64,000 bases of DNA from Actinacidiphila acididurans (GTDB lineage Bacteria; Actinomycetota; Actinomycetes; Streptomycetales; Streptomycetaceae). The notes beneath the pieces were generated by a model. The model was not told the origin of the DNA and did no database searches. It worked only from the letters and a program-made list of their open reading frames with translations. The position numbers and the translations under genes were made by a program. Of this stretch, positions 51,106 to 59,252 are shown piece by piece (position 1 is the stretch's first letter; each line of letters opens with the position of its first letter). Location: contig NZ_JADKYB010000014.1 in NCBI RefSeq assembly GCF_016918855.1, positions 228,188-292,187 on the forward strand, written 5' to 3'.

Positions 51106-51386
51106 CGGACGCCCGCCTTGACATCGACCCCCGCCACGCGGCCCGCGACCTGGTCTCCCTCGTCCTCACCCTGGTGGAACTCCTCCGCCAGCTCATCGAG
51201 CGCCAGGCGATCCGCCGCATCGACGACGGCGCCCTCACCGAGGCCCAGGAAGACGCCCTCGGCACCGCCCTGATGATGCTGGACCGGACGATGACCCAGC
51301 TCTGCGAACAGCACGGCCTCCGCCGCACCGACCTGGGCCTCGACCTGGGCCCCCTCGGCCCCCTCCTGGCGGACGCCGACTGGTGA
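51102..51386 (+). CDS. gvpK: gas vesicle protein GvpK
   Basis: 94 residues: DIDPRHAARDLVSLVLTLVE, LLRQLIERQAIRRIDDGALT, LGTALMMLDRTMTQLCEQHG. A fully helical accessory protein conserved in gas vesicle clusters. It is the last gene of the operon, followed directly by a hairpin terminator. Confidence 0.92.
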   Translation: MTDARLDIDPRHAARDLVSLVLTLVELLRQLIERQAIRRIDDGALTEAQEDALGTALMMLDRTMTQLCEQHGLRRTDLGLDLGPLGPLLADADW

Positions 51387-51387
51387 G

Positions 51388-51419
51388 CCCGCCCCCGATG
51401 CGTGGCACTCGGGGGCGGG
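51388..51419. terminator. strong hairpin terminator after gvpK
   Basis: Perfect 11-base arms CCCGCCCCCGA and TCGGGGGCGGG with a 10-base loop, starting two bases after the gvpK stop. It lies between converging genes and can work in both directions. Four gggtc units follow it. Confidence 0.85.
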
Positions 51420-51434
51420 TCGGGTCGGGTCGGG

Positions 51435-51932
51435 TCAGTGGTGGCGGTGGTCCCAGGACTTGGTGTCGACGATGCGGCCGTGGCTGTCGCGCAGGGTCGC
51501 GGTGCGGTGGTCGTTCCACACGGAGTTGCGGCGGTCCTGGTAGACGTTGGCCGCCGTGTCGTATCCGATGCCGGTGTGGACGCGGACGGCCGTGTGGCCG
51601 GCCAGCCACCGGTTGGTGAAGCGGTAGGTGTGGTGCGCCTCGTCCGACAGGGTCCAGCCGGACAGGTTCACGGCCCCGCGGCCGGTGTTGACGACGGTCA
51701 CCCACTCCTTGTTGAGCGAGGCGTTGCTGCGGATGCCGCGTACGGACCTGTCGTGATGGACGGCGCCCAGCACCACTTGGGACCGCTCCCGCGGGTGGTG
51801 CACCACTTGGGACCGCTCCCGCGGGTGGTGGTGCCGGCTGTGGTCGGCGGCCGTGGCCGGAAGCGCCGCGGCGGCCAGCAGGGCTCCGGCGGCCAGGGCG
51901 GTCGCGGTGAGACGGGATGCAAAACGGGACAC
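51435..51932 (-). CDS. secreted lamin-tail-domain protein
   Basis: 165 residues from the GTG at 51932, with aaagggg about eight bases upstream. A signal peptide (RFASRLTATALAAGALLAAA, cleavage near ATA-ADH) is followed by a duplicated HHPRERSQVV (30-bp DNA repeat at 51773-51832). The rest is an extracellular lamin-tail domain (KEWVTVVNTGRGAVNLSGWT, HTYRFTNRWLAGHTAVRVHT, VWNDHRTATLRDSHGRIVDT). Streptomyces secrete several such proteins; their role is unknown, and the Ig-like fold suggests binding. It stands alone, converging on the gvp operon. Confidence 0.85.
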   Translation of the reverse strand: MSRFASRLTATALAAGALLAAAALPATAADHSRHHHPRERSQVVHHPRERSQVVLGAVHHDRSVRGIRSNASLNKEWVTVVNTGRGAVNLSGWTLSDEAHHTYRFTNRWLAGHTAVRVHTGIGYDTAANVYQDRRNSVWNDHRTATLRDSHGRIVDTKSWDHRHH

Positions 51933-52279
51933 TCGTGTCCCCTTTCGTGCAGGGCACGGCCGTCGGGCCGCACCAGTGGTACTCACCCCCGGCAGGTCCG
52001 CCGGGGACCACCACCATCACGCGCGTCCACGTAAAGCGATCACGGAGACACTGCCTGTTACAGACCGCAGACATGTGTGTGACCCTCGCCTGCACGCCGC
52101 ACCCGTCCCCTCCCCCGGGCGCGCCACCGCCCGCCCCCACCCAAGGCCGGCCCCCCAACCCCCCGCCCCCCGCCCCGAAGTCCCCACCGCCCAGCCCCCG
52201 AGAGCCCCCCGGAACACCTGTGCCCCACCACCCCGGCCACCCCGGCGCGCCCTGTAACGAACCCGGGCCGCCGCCGGAG
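51933..52279. other. gene-free stretch with a C-rich block
   Basis: The left end carries the upstream region of the lamin-tail gene. 52085-52240 on the plus strand is extremely C-rich with runs such as cccccccaaccccccgcc. Open frames there are artefacts of composition. No gene, RNA or clear hairpin was seen. Confidence 0.5.
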
Positions 52280-52897
52280 CTACGGCCGGTCCGGGAGGTC
52301 TTGGAGGGCCGTACGGGTGAGCGTCGTGGCGGTGTGGACGATGCTGACGATGGCCTGCTCGGGGTCGAGCCCGTGCAGGTCGGTGAGGCCGAAGAGGGCC
52401 TCGGCGCTGACGACGACCGCCAGGTCGCGTTTGAGCTGGGCCAGGGCGGCGGGATCGGCGGCACCGAGGGAGCGCTCCAGGGGGGCGAGCGCGTTGTCGA
52501 TCAGGCCGAAACGCAGGCCGGGCCGGGCGTGCGGCGGCGCACCGGGCCTGGTGATCGTCGCCGCGATCAGCGCCCGGACCACGCCCTGCCGGCTCAGGAT
52601 GTGCCGCAGCAGGAACTCGGTGGCGGCGGCGACGCGTGCCACCGGGTCGCCGGAGTCGGCGACCGCTTCGAGTGCCGTGGCGGCACTGGGCAGTTGCCCG
52701 GCGATGGCCTCACGCAGCAAGCCGGCGAGGTCGGGGAAGTAACGGTAGGCCGTGGCTTCCGAGACCAGGGCCGCCCTGGCGATCTCGGGCATGGTCACCT
52801 CGCGGCCGGTGCCGCTCAGTTCGGCCGCGGCCTCGACGATCGCGGTGCGGGTGCGCAGCTTCTGGTTGGCACGGCCCGCCGTCCTGTGTGCTGTCAC
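52280..52897 (-). CDS. TetR-family regulator
   Basis: About 205 residues from the GTG at 52897 (TAHRTAGRANQKLRTRTAIV). The helix-turn-helix is IVEAAAELSGTGREVTMPEI, ARAALVSEATAYRYFPD. The ligand-binding half contains a long helical region ending LTRTALQDLPDRP. The frame is open to an upstream GTG in Arg/Pro-rich sequence that has no regulator character. It lies 127 bases downstream of the hydrolase gene on the same strand and probably controls it through the inverted repeat at 53882-53923. Confidence 0.85.
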   Translation of the reverse strand: MTAHRTAGRANQKLRTRTAIVEAAAELSGTGREVTMPEIARAALVSEATAYRYFPDLAGLLREAIAGQLPSAATALEAVADSGDPVARVAAATEFLLRHILSRQGVVRALIAATITRPGAPPHARPGLRFGLIDNALAPLERSLGAADPAALAQLKRDLAVVVSAEALFGLTDLHGLDPEQAIVSIVHTATTLTRTALQDLPDRP

Positions 52898-53024
52898 CGG
52901 TCCCACCCTTTTTCTGCCGCGGGCCCTGCGCGGGTGCCGGAGGACGGCCCTGGCGGGTTCCGTCCGCGACGGGCTCCGCCGCGGGCCGTGCGTACGAGGC
53001 ACGCGGGCCCGCGGCGGACGGCCG

Positions 53025-53855
53025 TCATTCACCGTCGGGCTTGATGACGTCGTCGACGAAGCTCCCGATGGCGCCCAGCACCGAACCCAGCTGCTCTATC
53101 TGCGGAAGGTGCCCGGCCTCCGGGATGGACCGGAAGTGGCCGTTGGAGAAGGCCGACGCGTAGACGCGCCCGTACTCGGGGGTGACCACGCAGTCCTCCT
53201 CGCCCCAGGCCACCAGCACCGGCACGGTGACGCGGTGCAGGCGCCGGCGCAGCTTCGGCGCGAAGAGGAAGTGCTCGCCCGCGTAGAGCGCGAGGACCTG
53301 CTGGTTGGCGGCCATCGTGGCGCGCTGTTCGTCGCTCAACGCGGCCGGGTCGGGGCGGAAGGCCGGGTTGTGGAACGCCAGCCGGCCGAACGCGGCCGGC
53401 GGCAGGGTGCGGATGTCGGTGATCTGGGTCGCGTTGTCGGGGCGGATGCCGGTCCCGTTGAGCAGCACCAGGGACATGACCCTGCTGTCGATGTCGCGCA
53501 GCGCCATCTCCGAGGCGATCCAGCCGCCGACGGAGTTCCCGATCACCATCACGTGCGTCAGCCCGAGTTCCTCGAGCAGGTCCAGGTAGGCGTCGGCCAG
53601 GTCGGCGACCGAGTCCAGCCACGGCACCCTCGGCGTGCCCTCGAACCCGGGGTGGGTCGGGATCACCACGTAGCCGTGCTCGGAGAGCGCCGTCCCGAGC
53701 CCGGCCATCGTGCGCGGCCCGCCGCCACCGTGCAGGAGCAGCAGGCCCCTGCCTTCCGACGCGATCGCGTCACCGTGCTCCTCGATGGTGATCTCCAGTC
53801 CGTTGCCCAGCGTGAGGGTCCGGGTGGTGATCGTGGCAGTGGCAGTCGTAGTCAT
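53025..53855 (-). CDS. alpha/beta hydrolase
   Basis: 276 residues. The oxyanion segment LLLLHGGGGPRTMAGLG, the nucleophile elbow VIGNSVGGWIASEM (Ser in GNSVG), the acid in VLVAWGEEDCVVTPEYG and the His in IPEAGHLPQIEQ complete the triad. It resembles C-C bond or ester hydrolases such as MhpC-like enzymes, but the substrate is open. The ATG at 53855 is chosen because aagggg lies ten bases upstream; an ATG three codons earlier is only one base from that site. Confidence 0.88.
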   Translation of the reverse strand: MTTTATATITTRTLTLGNGLEITIEEHGDAIASEGRGLLLLHGGGGPRTMAGLGTALSEHGYVVIPTHPGFEGTPRVPWLDSVADLADAYLDLLEELGLTHVMVIGNSVGGWIASEMALRDIDSRVMSLVLLNGTGIRPDNATQITDIRTLPPAAFGRLAFHNPAFRPDPAALSDEQRATMAANQQVLALYAGEHFLFAPKLRRRLHRVTVPVLVAWGEEDCVVTPEYGRVYASAFSNGHFRSIPEAGHLPQIEQLGSVLGAIGSFVDDVIKPDGE

Positions 53856-53881
53856 GAGAGTCATTCCCCTTCGTGCGAGTT

Positions 53882-53923
53882 GACTTGCATGAAGGTACGC
53901 CGACCCACCCGTTCATGCAAGTC
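53882..53923. promoter_or_regulatory. long inverted repeat upstream of the hydrolase gene
   Basis: Perfect 12-base arms GACTTGCATGAA (53882-53893) and TTCATGCAAGTC (53912-53923) are centred 30 bp apart, about three helical turns. They fit two dimer sites or one extended operator for the TetR protein encoded in the same unit. Confidence 0.6.
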
Positions 53924-54012
53924 CACTCTCACGAAGAGGGTGCGCACTCATAAGTTGGGCGCAACTCGCCCGCAGGCGGAAGAGGTGGGCTGCCAGCCGA
54001 TACGGCGATCCG

Positions 54013-54130
54013 TCAGGCCGCCGAGGAGGCGCCGTCGACGGTTTCGTCGGCCTGGAGGGCACCTGTGTACAAGGGCCGGCCGGCGCCCACGACGTCGAGC
54101 ACGTCGACGCCGAACCGGCTGAGGCCGCCG
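54013..54130 (-). pseudogene. possible gene remnant
   Basis: On the minus strand about 38 codons read RFGVDVLDVVGAGRPLYTGA, then LQADETVDGASSAA and a stop, with G/C-ending codons and a protein-like composition. Upstream the frame breaks into a 23-bp tandem duplication (accggctgaggccgcc at 54114 and 54137) and is antisense-like beyond. It may be the tail of a lost gene. Evidence is weak. Confidence 0.25.
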
Positions 54131-54173
54131 GGTGAAACCGGCTGAGGCCGCCAGGTGAGGTCGATTCGCCGGG

Positions 54174-54563
54174 TCAGTCGACGGTGATGCCCCAGCGCGA
54201 TCCCCAGGGGACCAGCGGGATGAGCACGCGCACGAGTTCCCTGCCGCTCTGGCTCAGGGTGTACCTGATCTGCACGGGGTGAGACGCGATGACGTCCCGG
54301 ACCACCAGCCCGTGGTGCTCGAGCAGCCGCAGCCGGGCGGCCAGCAGGCGCGAGGAGATGCCGTCGATCCGCGCCCCGATTTCGGAGAACCGCGTTGCGC
54401 CGCGCCCGATCGCGAGCAGGATCGCGCCGTTCCACTTGCCGCCCACGAGTTCCACGGCGTTCTGGAACATCGCGCAGTCGGCGTCAGTGATCTCGATGTC
54501 GTTGCGTGACGTAGCAGGCCGGGCCGACTCGGGCTGCCGGGCCGGTTCGGGCTGAGCGTCCAT
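54174..54563 (-). CDS. HxlR-family transcriptional regulator
   Basis: 129 residues. The winged helix is typical: ADCAMFQNAVELVGGKWNGA, ILLAIGRGATRFSEIGARID, GISSRLLAARLRLLEHHGLV, ending RYTLSQSGRELV. The start is the ATG at 54563. The protein has a Cys near the N-terminus (DADCAMF), the position where redox-sensing HxlR/YodB-type repressors carry a reactive Cys. It is divergent from an azoreductase-like gene, the usual target of such repressors, with a palindrome between them. Confidence 0.9.
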   Translation of the reverse strand: MDAQPEPARQPESARPATSRNDIEITDADCAMFQNAVELVGGKWNGAILLAIGRGATRFSEIGARIDGISSRLLAARLRLLEHHGLVVRDVIASHPVQIRYTLSQSGRELVRVLIPLVPWGSRWGITVD

Positions 54564-54573
54564 GGTAACCAAT

Positions 54574-54588
54574 AGTAACTCGGTTACT
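54574..54588. promoter_or_regulatory. operator-like palindrome AGTAAC-TCG-GTTACT
   Basis: Perfect six-base arms around three bases, 10 bases upstream of the HxlR start. GTAACC at 54565 and GGTTAC at 54582 extend the symmetry. It is the likely HxlR operator for both divergent genes. Confidence 0.6.
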
Positions 54589-54666
54589 GGCGATGAGGGG
54601 ATCAGGACGATGGGCGTGAGCATGGATGCGCAGTGCCGTGATCCGCCACCACCCGGAGTGAGACGC

Positions 54667-55314
54667 ATGTTCTACCTGCTGCACATCGACGCCACCACCT
54701 TCGACGTCAAGTCGATCTCGCGCCAAGTGGCGCGATCCTTCCGCGACGTGTGGGAGGGCGACGTCGTGTATCGCGATCTGGCAGCCACCCCGGTGCCGCA
54801 CCTCACCGCTGCCGGCGTCTCCGCGCGGCTCACCGACGCTTCCCTGCACACCCCGGCAGAGGCCGAGGCACTGCTCGTCCAGGATGAGCTCATCGAGGAA
54901 TTCCTCGGGGCGAGCGCGTATCTCTTCACTGTTCCGATGTACAACTACACGATGCCGTCGTCCTTCAAGGCGTGGCTCGACCAGGTCGTCGTCGTGGGCC
55001 GGACCATTGCCTTCCCGGACGGTCCGCCTGCGGCCGGTCGTCCGGCCGTTGTCGTCTCGGCGCGGGGCGGATCGTACGAGCAGGGATCCCCCAATTACGG
55101 CATGGATCATCTACTGCCGACCCTTGAGACGGTGCTGGGCCCCAGGACTCTCGGCCTGGCGATCCACGCGATCAAGCCTCAGCTGACGCTGGCGCCCGTG
55201 GTTCCCGCGATGGCCGAGCTCATCGATCTCCACACGGCGTCACTGGCCGACTCGCACGCCGAGGCCCGACGACTGGCGCAAGAACTTGTCGCAGCGCCCA
55301 GGGGCGCTGCCTGA
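54667..55314 (+). CDS. FMN-dependent NADH:quinone/azo-reductase-like flavoprotein
   Basis: 215 residues, flavodoxin-like fold of the AzoR type: the start FYLLHIDATTFDVKSISRQV carries the flavin phosphate-binding region, VPMYNYTMPSSFKAWLDQVV is the diagnostic AzoR segment, and VVVSARGGSYEQGSPNYGMD follows. The enzyme should reduce quinones or azo compounds with NADH. The ATG at 54667 has ggag eight bases upstream; the frame is open to 54562 through the operator region. Likely repressed by the divergent HxlR protein and induced by electrophiles. Confidence 0.88.
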   Translation: MFYLLHIDATTFDVKSISRQVARSFRDVWEGDVVYRDLAATPVPHLTAAGVSARLTDASLHTPAEAEALLVQDELIEEFLGASAYLFTVPMYNYTMPSSFKAWLDQVVVVGRTIAFPDGPPAAGRPAVVVSARGGSYEQGSPNYGMDHLLPTLETVLGPRTLGLAIHAIKPQLTLAPVVPAMAELIDLHTASLADSHAEARRLAQELVAAPRGAA

Positions 55315-55334
55315 TCCGGACATCGTGATACGAG

Positions 55335-55394
55335 GAGAACCTCCGGGCGGAGTGGGACTGTCCACTGTCACCGCTCCGCACCCCGGAGGTTCTC
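55335..55394. terminator. long hairpin between convergent genes
   Basis: Perfect 13-base arms GAGAACCTCCGGG and CCCGGAGGTTCTC, with further partial pairing (ggagtgg with ccgctcc) towards the centre. It separates the azoreductase-like gene from the converging secreted-protein gene. Confidence 0.8.
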
Positions 55395-55406
55395 GCGCCG
55401 CTGCCC

Positions 55407-56027
55407 CTACCCGCCGGCCGGCGCTCCCAGACCGGCAGCCCGTCCGGCCATGCCGCCACCGCCGGCACTCACTCCGCCGTGCGGGGCCCGCGCGCTGCTG
55501 CCGTCGGCCTCGAACTTCCCGTCCCGCAGCTCGAAGTGCTCAGGCAGCGAGCAGCCGACCGCCGGAGTGATCAGCAGGCTCACGGTGATGGGCGCGGGGT
55601 TGGTACTCGCCGTCGAGAACTCGCAGATCGCGCCCAGTCCCGTGACCGGGAACCAGAACCAGCCGTCCACCGCGCCGACCCGTACCTCGTCCGACAACAC
55701 GAGGCGGCCGTGCTGCCGGACGAAGGCCTTCAGGCGTACGGAGGCGGCCAGCGGGTCGACGGTGGACCGGATCGCGGTCAAGGTGAACTCGGCGTTCTCG
55801 TCCGCGTCCAGAACCGAGGACGCGATCTGCCGGCTCTCGGCCGGCCGCCCTCCGGTTGTCCCCCCGCCGTGAGCCCGTACTTGGGCTTGGACTTGGGCTT
55901 GGGATTGGGCTTGGGATTGGGCTTCGGCTTCGGTGGTTGCGGCAGGAGCGACCAGCACGGCGACAGCCGCGGCGGCGGTGACCAGCACCGTGCCACCGCG
56001 CACGAGCGCCCTCGCTTGTATCGGCAT
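55407..56027 (-). CDS. secreted protein of unknown function
   Basis: 206 residues from the ATG at 56027, with gggag eight bases upstream. A signal peptide (ALVRGGTVLVTAAAAVAVLV) is followed by a Gln-Ala/Ser run (AQSQAQSQAQVQAQVRAHGG) from a short DNA repeat, then a beta-rich domain (VLDADENAEFTLTAIRSTVD, VRLKAFVRQHGRLVLSDEVR, PAPITVSLLITPAVGC). Two Cys, in GAICEF and VGCSLP, could pair. The C-terminus is Gly-rich. I do not recognise the family. Confidence 0.72.
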   Translation of the reverse strand: MPIQARALVRGGTVLVTAAAAVAVLVAPAATTEAEAQSQAQSQAQVQAQVRAHGGGTTGGRPAESRQIASSVLDADENAEFTLTAIRSTVDPLAASVRLKAFVRQHGRLVLSDEVRVGAVDGWFWFPVTGLGAICEFSTASTNPAPITVSLLITPAVGCSLPEHFELRDGKFEADGSSARAPHGGVSAGGGGMAGRAAGLGAPAGG

Positions 56028-56281
56028 CTTCTCTCCCAAGTGGTCATACGTACTTTCACCGGACGAATGCCACTCATGTACATTCCACCTGGCAAAGGGG
56101 AAGGGCACCTGAATCACCCGTTCGCGCGCGGCGTCACCCGATCGGCGCGGGCGTGTCGCCGATCCGGCTCGGGCTGAGCCCGGCTACGGTCTCGCGTCGG
56201 CCTGTCAGCGAAGGAGGCACCGGCCGCCGGCGGCGGGGCTGAGAGGCGGGCCAACCATCACACCGAGGGCGTCCGTCGACA

Positions 56282-56980
56282 ATGAGCGAGTTCAGCGGGA
56301 ACCTTCGGCCGGGTGCCGGACACGTACAGGGCATGGAACTGAACGACGCTGGTCCCACCGCACCTGTTGGAGGGATATCCGACCGGGAGTTGTGGGCACG
56401 GGCAGTCGACGGCGACCGGGAGGCGTTCGGGCGGATCTTCGACCGTCATGCGAAGACCGTCTACAACTACCTGTTCCGGCGGACGGCCGACTGGTCCGAG
56501 GCCGAGGATCTGACGGCGACCGTGTTCCTTCATGCCTGGCGTCGGCGGTCGGAGATCGTGCTGGACCGCGAATCGGCCCTCCCGTGGCTGCTCGGCATCG
56601 CCGACCGCCTGCTGTCGAACACCAGGCGGCGGCTGCGGCGGGCCGAGGCGCTGCTGCACCGGCTCGTCTCGCACGACGAGCCGGTGGGCGACCACGCGGA
56701 CCTCGTCGCCGGCCTGGTCGACGACGCGCGCCGGATGTCGCAGATCCACCGGGCGCTGGCCCGGCTCCCGCGCCACGAGCGCGAGGTCGTCGAGTTGTGC
56801 ATTTGGTCGGGCCTGGATCAGCAGGCGGCCGCGGCGGCGCTGGGGGTGGCGGTCGGAACCGTGAAGTCCAGACTGCACCGGGCACGGCGCCGGCTGGGGG
56901 CCGACCTCACCGGCGCGGGCACGGTTCAGACGTCGTCCAGTTCGAAGAATCCCGGCACCGCGGAGGAGGTCGCACGATGA
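56282..56980 (+). CDS. ECF-type RNA polymerase sigma factor
   Basis: 232 residues from the ATG at 56282; an ATG at 56333 would give 215. Region 2 is AFGRIFDRHAKTVYNYLFRR, WSEAEDLTATVFLHAWRRR, and region 4 is LPRHEREVVELCIWSGLDQQ, AAAALGVAVGTVKSRLHRAR. The linker is of normal length. The next gene overlaps it by four bases and encodes a single-pass membrane protein that probably plays the anti-sigma or effector role. Confidence 0.9.
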   Translation: MSEFSGNLRPGAGHVQGMELNDAGPTAPVGGISDRELWARAVDGDREAFGRIFDRHAKTVYNYLFRRTADWSEAEDLTATVFLHAWRRRSEIVLDRESALPWLLGIADRLLSNTRRRLRRAEALLHRLVSHDEPVGDHADLVAGLVDDARRMSQIHRALARLPRHEREVVELCIWSGLDQQAAAAALGVAVGTVKSRLHRARRRLGADLTGAGTVQTSSSSKNPGTAEEVAR

Positions 56981-57903
56981 ATGACACGCAGGGTATTCCA
57001 GCGCCTCCCCCCGATCGTGATCTGCCGAACCACCGGCGGATCCGAGAGGACCTACTGATGAAGATCGATCCGGACGACAAGCGTGTTTCGCTGCCGCGCA
57101 GGTGGGGACTGCCGCTGGGCGTCGCCGCCGGGGTCGCGGCGGTGAGCGTCGCGGCCGTGGCCGTCTTCGGCGGGGAGGGGACCGCCAAGCCGGTCCTGGC
57201 CGCCGGCGGCGGAACCCCGACGAGCACTGCCACGTCACCGAGCCCGAGCCCTAGCCCTAGCCCGACGCGGGTCTCCCCGTCGGCCGCGGGCGGCTCGACG
57301 CCGGCCTCGTCCCACGTGGCCCCCACCTCCACCGCGTTCACCGTCACCAGCACGGCCACGACCCCGATCGCCGCCGGGACCGTCGCCAAGATCCTGGCCT
57401 CCTGCCTGGGATCGGACGCCCCGAATTACCACGCGGTGATCGCCGTCCGCACCCCCGTCGCCTCGCAGGACTGGGACGGCGCGGTCGTCGCCGTCGGCCC
57501 CGCGGACCAGTACGTGCAGTGCGAGACCAAGAGCGACCGGGGCACCAGCCAGGCCGTCCCGCCGACGTTCATCAACAACCGCCTGTGGGGCACCGGCCAC
57601 ACCATCGAATACTTCGACTCCACCGGCGAGCCGGCCGGCGCAGGGCGATACCTCTCCCTGGGCGCCGGCCACTACACCTCGGACGTCGCCAAGATCACCA
57701 TCAGCTACGGCGACAACCCGAAGCAGTATCCGGCGACCATGTCGGGCGGTGCGTTCTTCTACACGGCGGCCTTCACCACCGGCACGTCCACCACCAACCC
57801 CTTCTCCGCGATGGCCCCCCCATACGTCCACGCCTACAACGCCACCGGCAAGGAGATCTACAACCAACAAAAGGACCCGCAGTTCACCGGCGACCCCAAG
57901 TAG
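56977..57903 (+). CDS. membrane protein coupled to the ECF sigma factor
   Basis: 308 residues. A cytoplasmic start of about 45 residues (RDLPNHRRIREDLLMKIDPD) resembles the N-terminal segment of CU044_5270-like proteins found with ECF sigma factors. One membrane helix follows (WGLPLGVAAGVAAVSVAAVA), then a Thr/Ser/Pro linker (SPSPSPSPSPTRVSPSAA) and an extracytoplasmic domain (YHAVIAVRTPVASQDWDGAV, YGDNPKQYPATMSGGAFFYT). No zinc-finger anti-sigma motif is present. The start ATG overlaps the sigma stop. It probably senses an outside condition and binds the sigma factor through its cytoplasmic segment; that part is inference. Confidence 0.8.
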   Translation: MNDTQGIPAPPPDRDLPNHRRIREDLLMKIDPDDKRVSLPRRWGLPLGVAAGVAAVSVAAVAVFGGEGTAKPVLAAGGGTPTSTATSPSPSPSPSPTRVSPSAAGGSTPASSHVAPTSTAFTVTSTATTPIAAGTVAKILASCLGSDAPNYHAVIAVRTPVASQDWDGAVVAVGPADQYVQCETKSDRGTSQAVPPTFINNRLWGTGHTIEYFDSTGEPAGAGRYLSLGAGHYTSDVAKITISYGDNPKQYPATMSGGAFFYTAAFTTGTSTTNPFSAMAPPYVHAYNATGKEIYNQQKDPQFTGDPK

Positions 57904-57937
57904 GCCGGGCCCGCCGCCCGGATCGTCGGCACTCCCA

Positions 57938-58882
57938 TCATCCTGACAAGGAGCAGAGAGTAATCCCGCCTCGCGATGTGCCCGTTGCCACAACGACGGT
58001 CCCGTCCGGCCGATCCAGAAGGGCAACGGACACGCCGCTCAGGGAAACGTCCACCGGCTCACGGGTGGTCACATTCCAGGCGGCGATCCGCCCATCCGCC
58101 CCCGCGGCGAACAGCAACGGTGTACGGGCCGGACACGCCGTCGCCATGACGTAGACGTCCGCAACGGTCGTCAGGGCCCCACCTGCTTGTTCCCCCGTCG
58201 CCGCGTCCCACAGGCACATCTCACCCGCCGAGTCGCACGAAGCGAAGAGCCGGCGCGCACCGTCCGATGCAAGAGGAACAATGATGTCGACCTGGGACGC
58301 ATGCCCCAGCACCGGCTCGCAGAGCGGATCACCGGTCACCGCGTCCCAGCGTCGAAGGAACCCGGAATCGTCCCCGGACACGATCACGGCCTGCGAAGTC
58401 GGCAGACGCACGAGGCCCACGGACAACACGCTCGGCCTGTGACCGCGCAGCACGGGACCAAGAGGTTCACCCGTCGCGGGATCCCAGCGGTGGACGGTAC
58501 CGTCGTGCCCGGCGCCGACGAGTACCGTCCGGCCGTCCGGCAGCGCACCCGCCGCCAGGCCCCAGATGGTCTTCCCCATCGGATACACCCCGCCCAGCGG
58601 TTCTCCGGTCAAGGCGTCCCACCGCTCCACACCGTCCTCGGTGGCCACAGCGAGAACGCGCCGGCCGTCCGGCAGCGAGGCGAGAACACTGTCGTTGCAT
58701 CCCGGGAGTTCCTCCGCATAACGCCGGACGACCTCACCGCTCCTGACGTCCCACCGGCGGATCTCCGACCCGTTCCCCCAGATGGTGAACAGGAGAGGCT
58801 CCCCGTCCGCGCCGGAAGCAATCAAAGGGTGCACGGCGTGCGCGTATCCGGTGTCAATGGACAGGACATCCACCACTCGCAC
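57938..58882 (-). CDS. WD40-repeat protein
   Basis: 314 residues with six WD-type blades ending in WD or WN and followed by T/SGEPL: IRRWDVRSGEVV, VERWDALTGEPLGG, VHRWDPATGEPLGP, LRRWDAVTGDPLCE, MCLWDAATGEQAGG and IAAWNVTTREPVD. Streptomyces often carry such propellers on the C-terminus of large NTPase or kinase proteins; this one stands alone. The GTG at 58882 has only a distant agagga. The frame continues upstream for about 30 codons without a good start, so it may be the end of a once longer protein. Confidence 0.78.
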   Translation of the reverse strand: MRVVDVLSIDTGYAHAVHPLIASGADGEPLLFTIWGNGSEIRRWDVRSGEVVRRYAEELPGCNDSVLASLPDGRRVLAVATEDGVERWDALTGEPLGGVYPMGKTIWGLAAGALPDGRTVLVGAGHDGTVHRWDPATGEPLGPVLRGHRPSVLSVGLVRLPTSQAVIVSGDDSGFLRRWDAVTGDPLCEPVLGHASQVDIIVPLASDGARRLFASCDSAGEMCLWDAATGEQAGGALTTVADVYVMATACPARTPLLFAAGADGRIAAWNVTTREPVDVSLSGVSVALLDRPDGTVVVATGTSRGGITLCSLSG

Positions 58883-58978
58883 GGCGGACCAGCATTCCTC
58901 TCGGGGCTCGGGGAGTTCCGGCTTCAGCGTTGCGCTCGGGCACTCCGGGGCCGTTGATCGAAGCTCAGTACATACGCA

Positions 58979-59134
58979 TTACGCGAATGGAACCGTCGAT
59001 TGTCCCCCGTCCCGGCCGGCAAGGCCACCGTCTCCCACGAGGCCGACCGCACCTGGATCTACGCGCTCCCCAAGGGGGGGTTGGCGGAACTGGGCGTGAT
59101 GCCGGCAGGCCCACGGTGTCGTCTGCCGCCTTGA
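58979..59134 (+). pseudogene. C-terminal gene remnant
   Basis: A plus-strand frame reads YALREWNRRLSPVPAGKATV, SHEADRTWIYALPKGGLAEL, GVMPAGPRCRLPP and then stops. Codons are G/C-ending and the text is protein-like, but a stop lies upstream at 58955 and no start codon with a ribosome site is present. It is best read as the 3' end of a gene truncated at or near the WD40 gene. Confidence 0.4.
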
Positions 59135-59252
59135 GTTTCAACAGCCTCCCCACCGCCACGGGCAACCCCTCTCCTGCACTGTTGCTCCGAGGCTATGGCA
59201 CCGCCCTCGCTACCCCGAAAGTGCGACAGAGCTGTGTTCGGCACGTACACGG

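Noticed and set aside
52085..52240. C-rich block as a CRISPR, origin or structured RNA
   Set aside because: No regular spacing, no inverted repeats, only composition bias.
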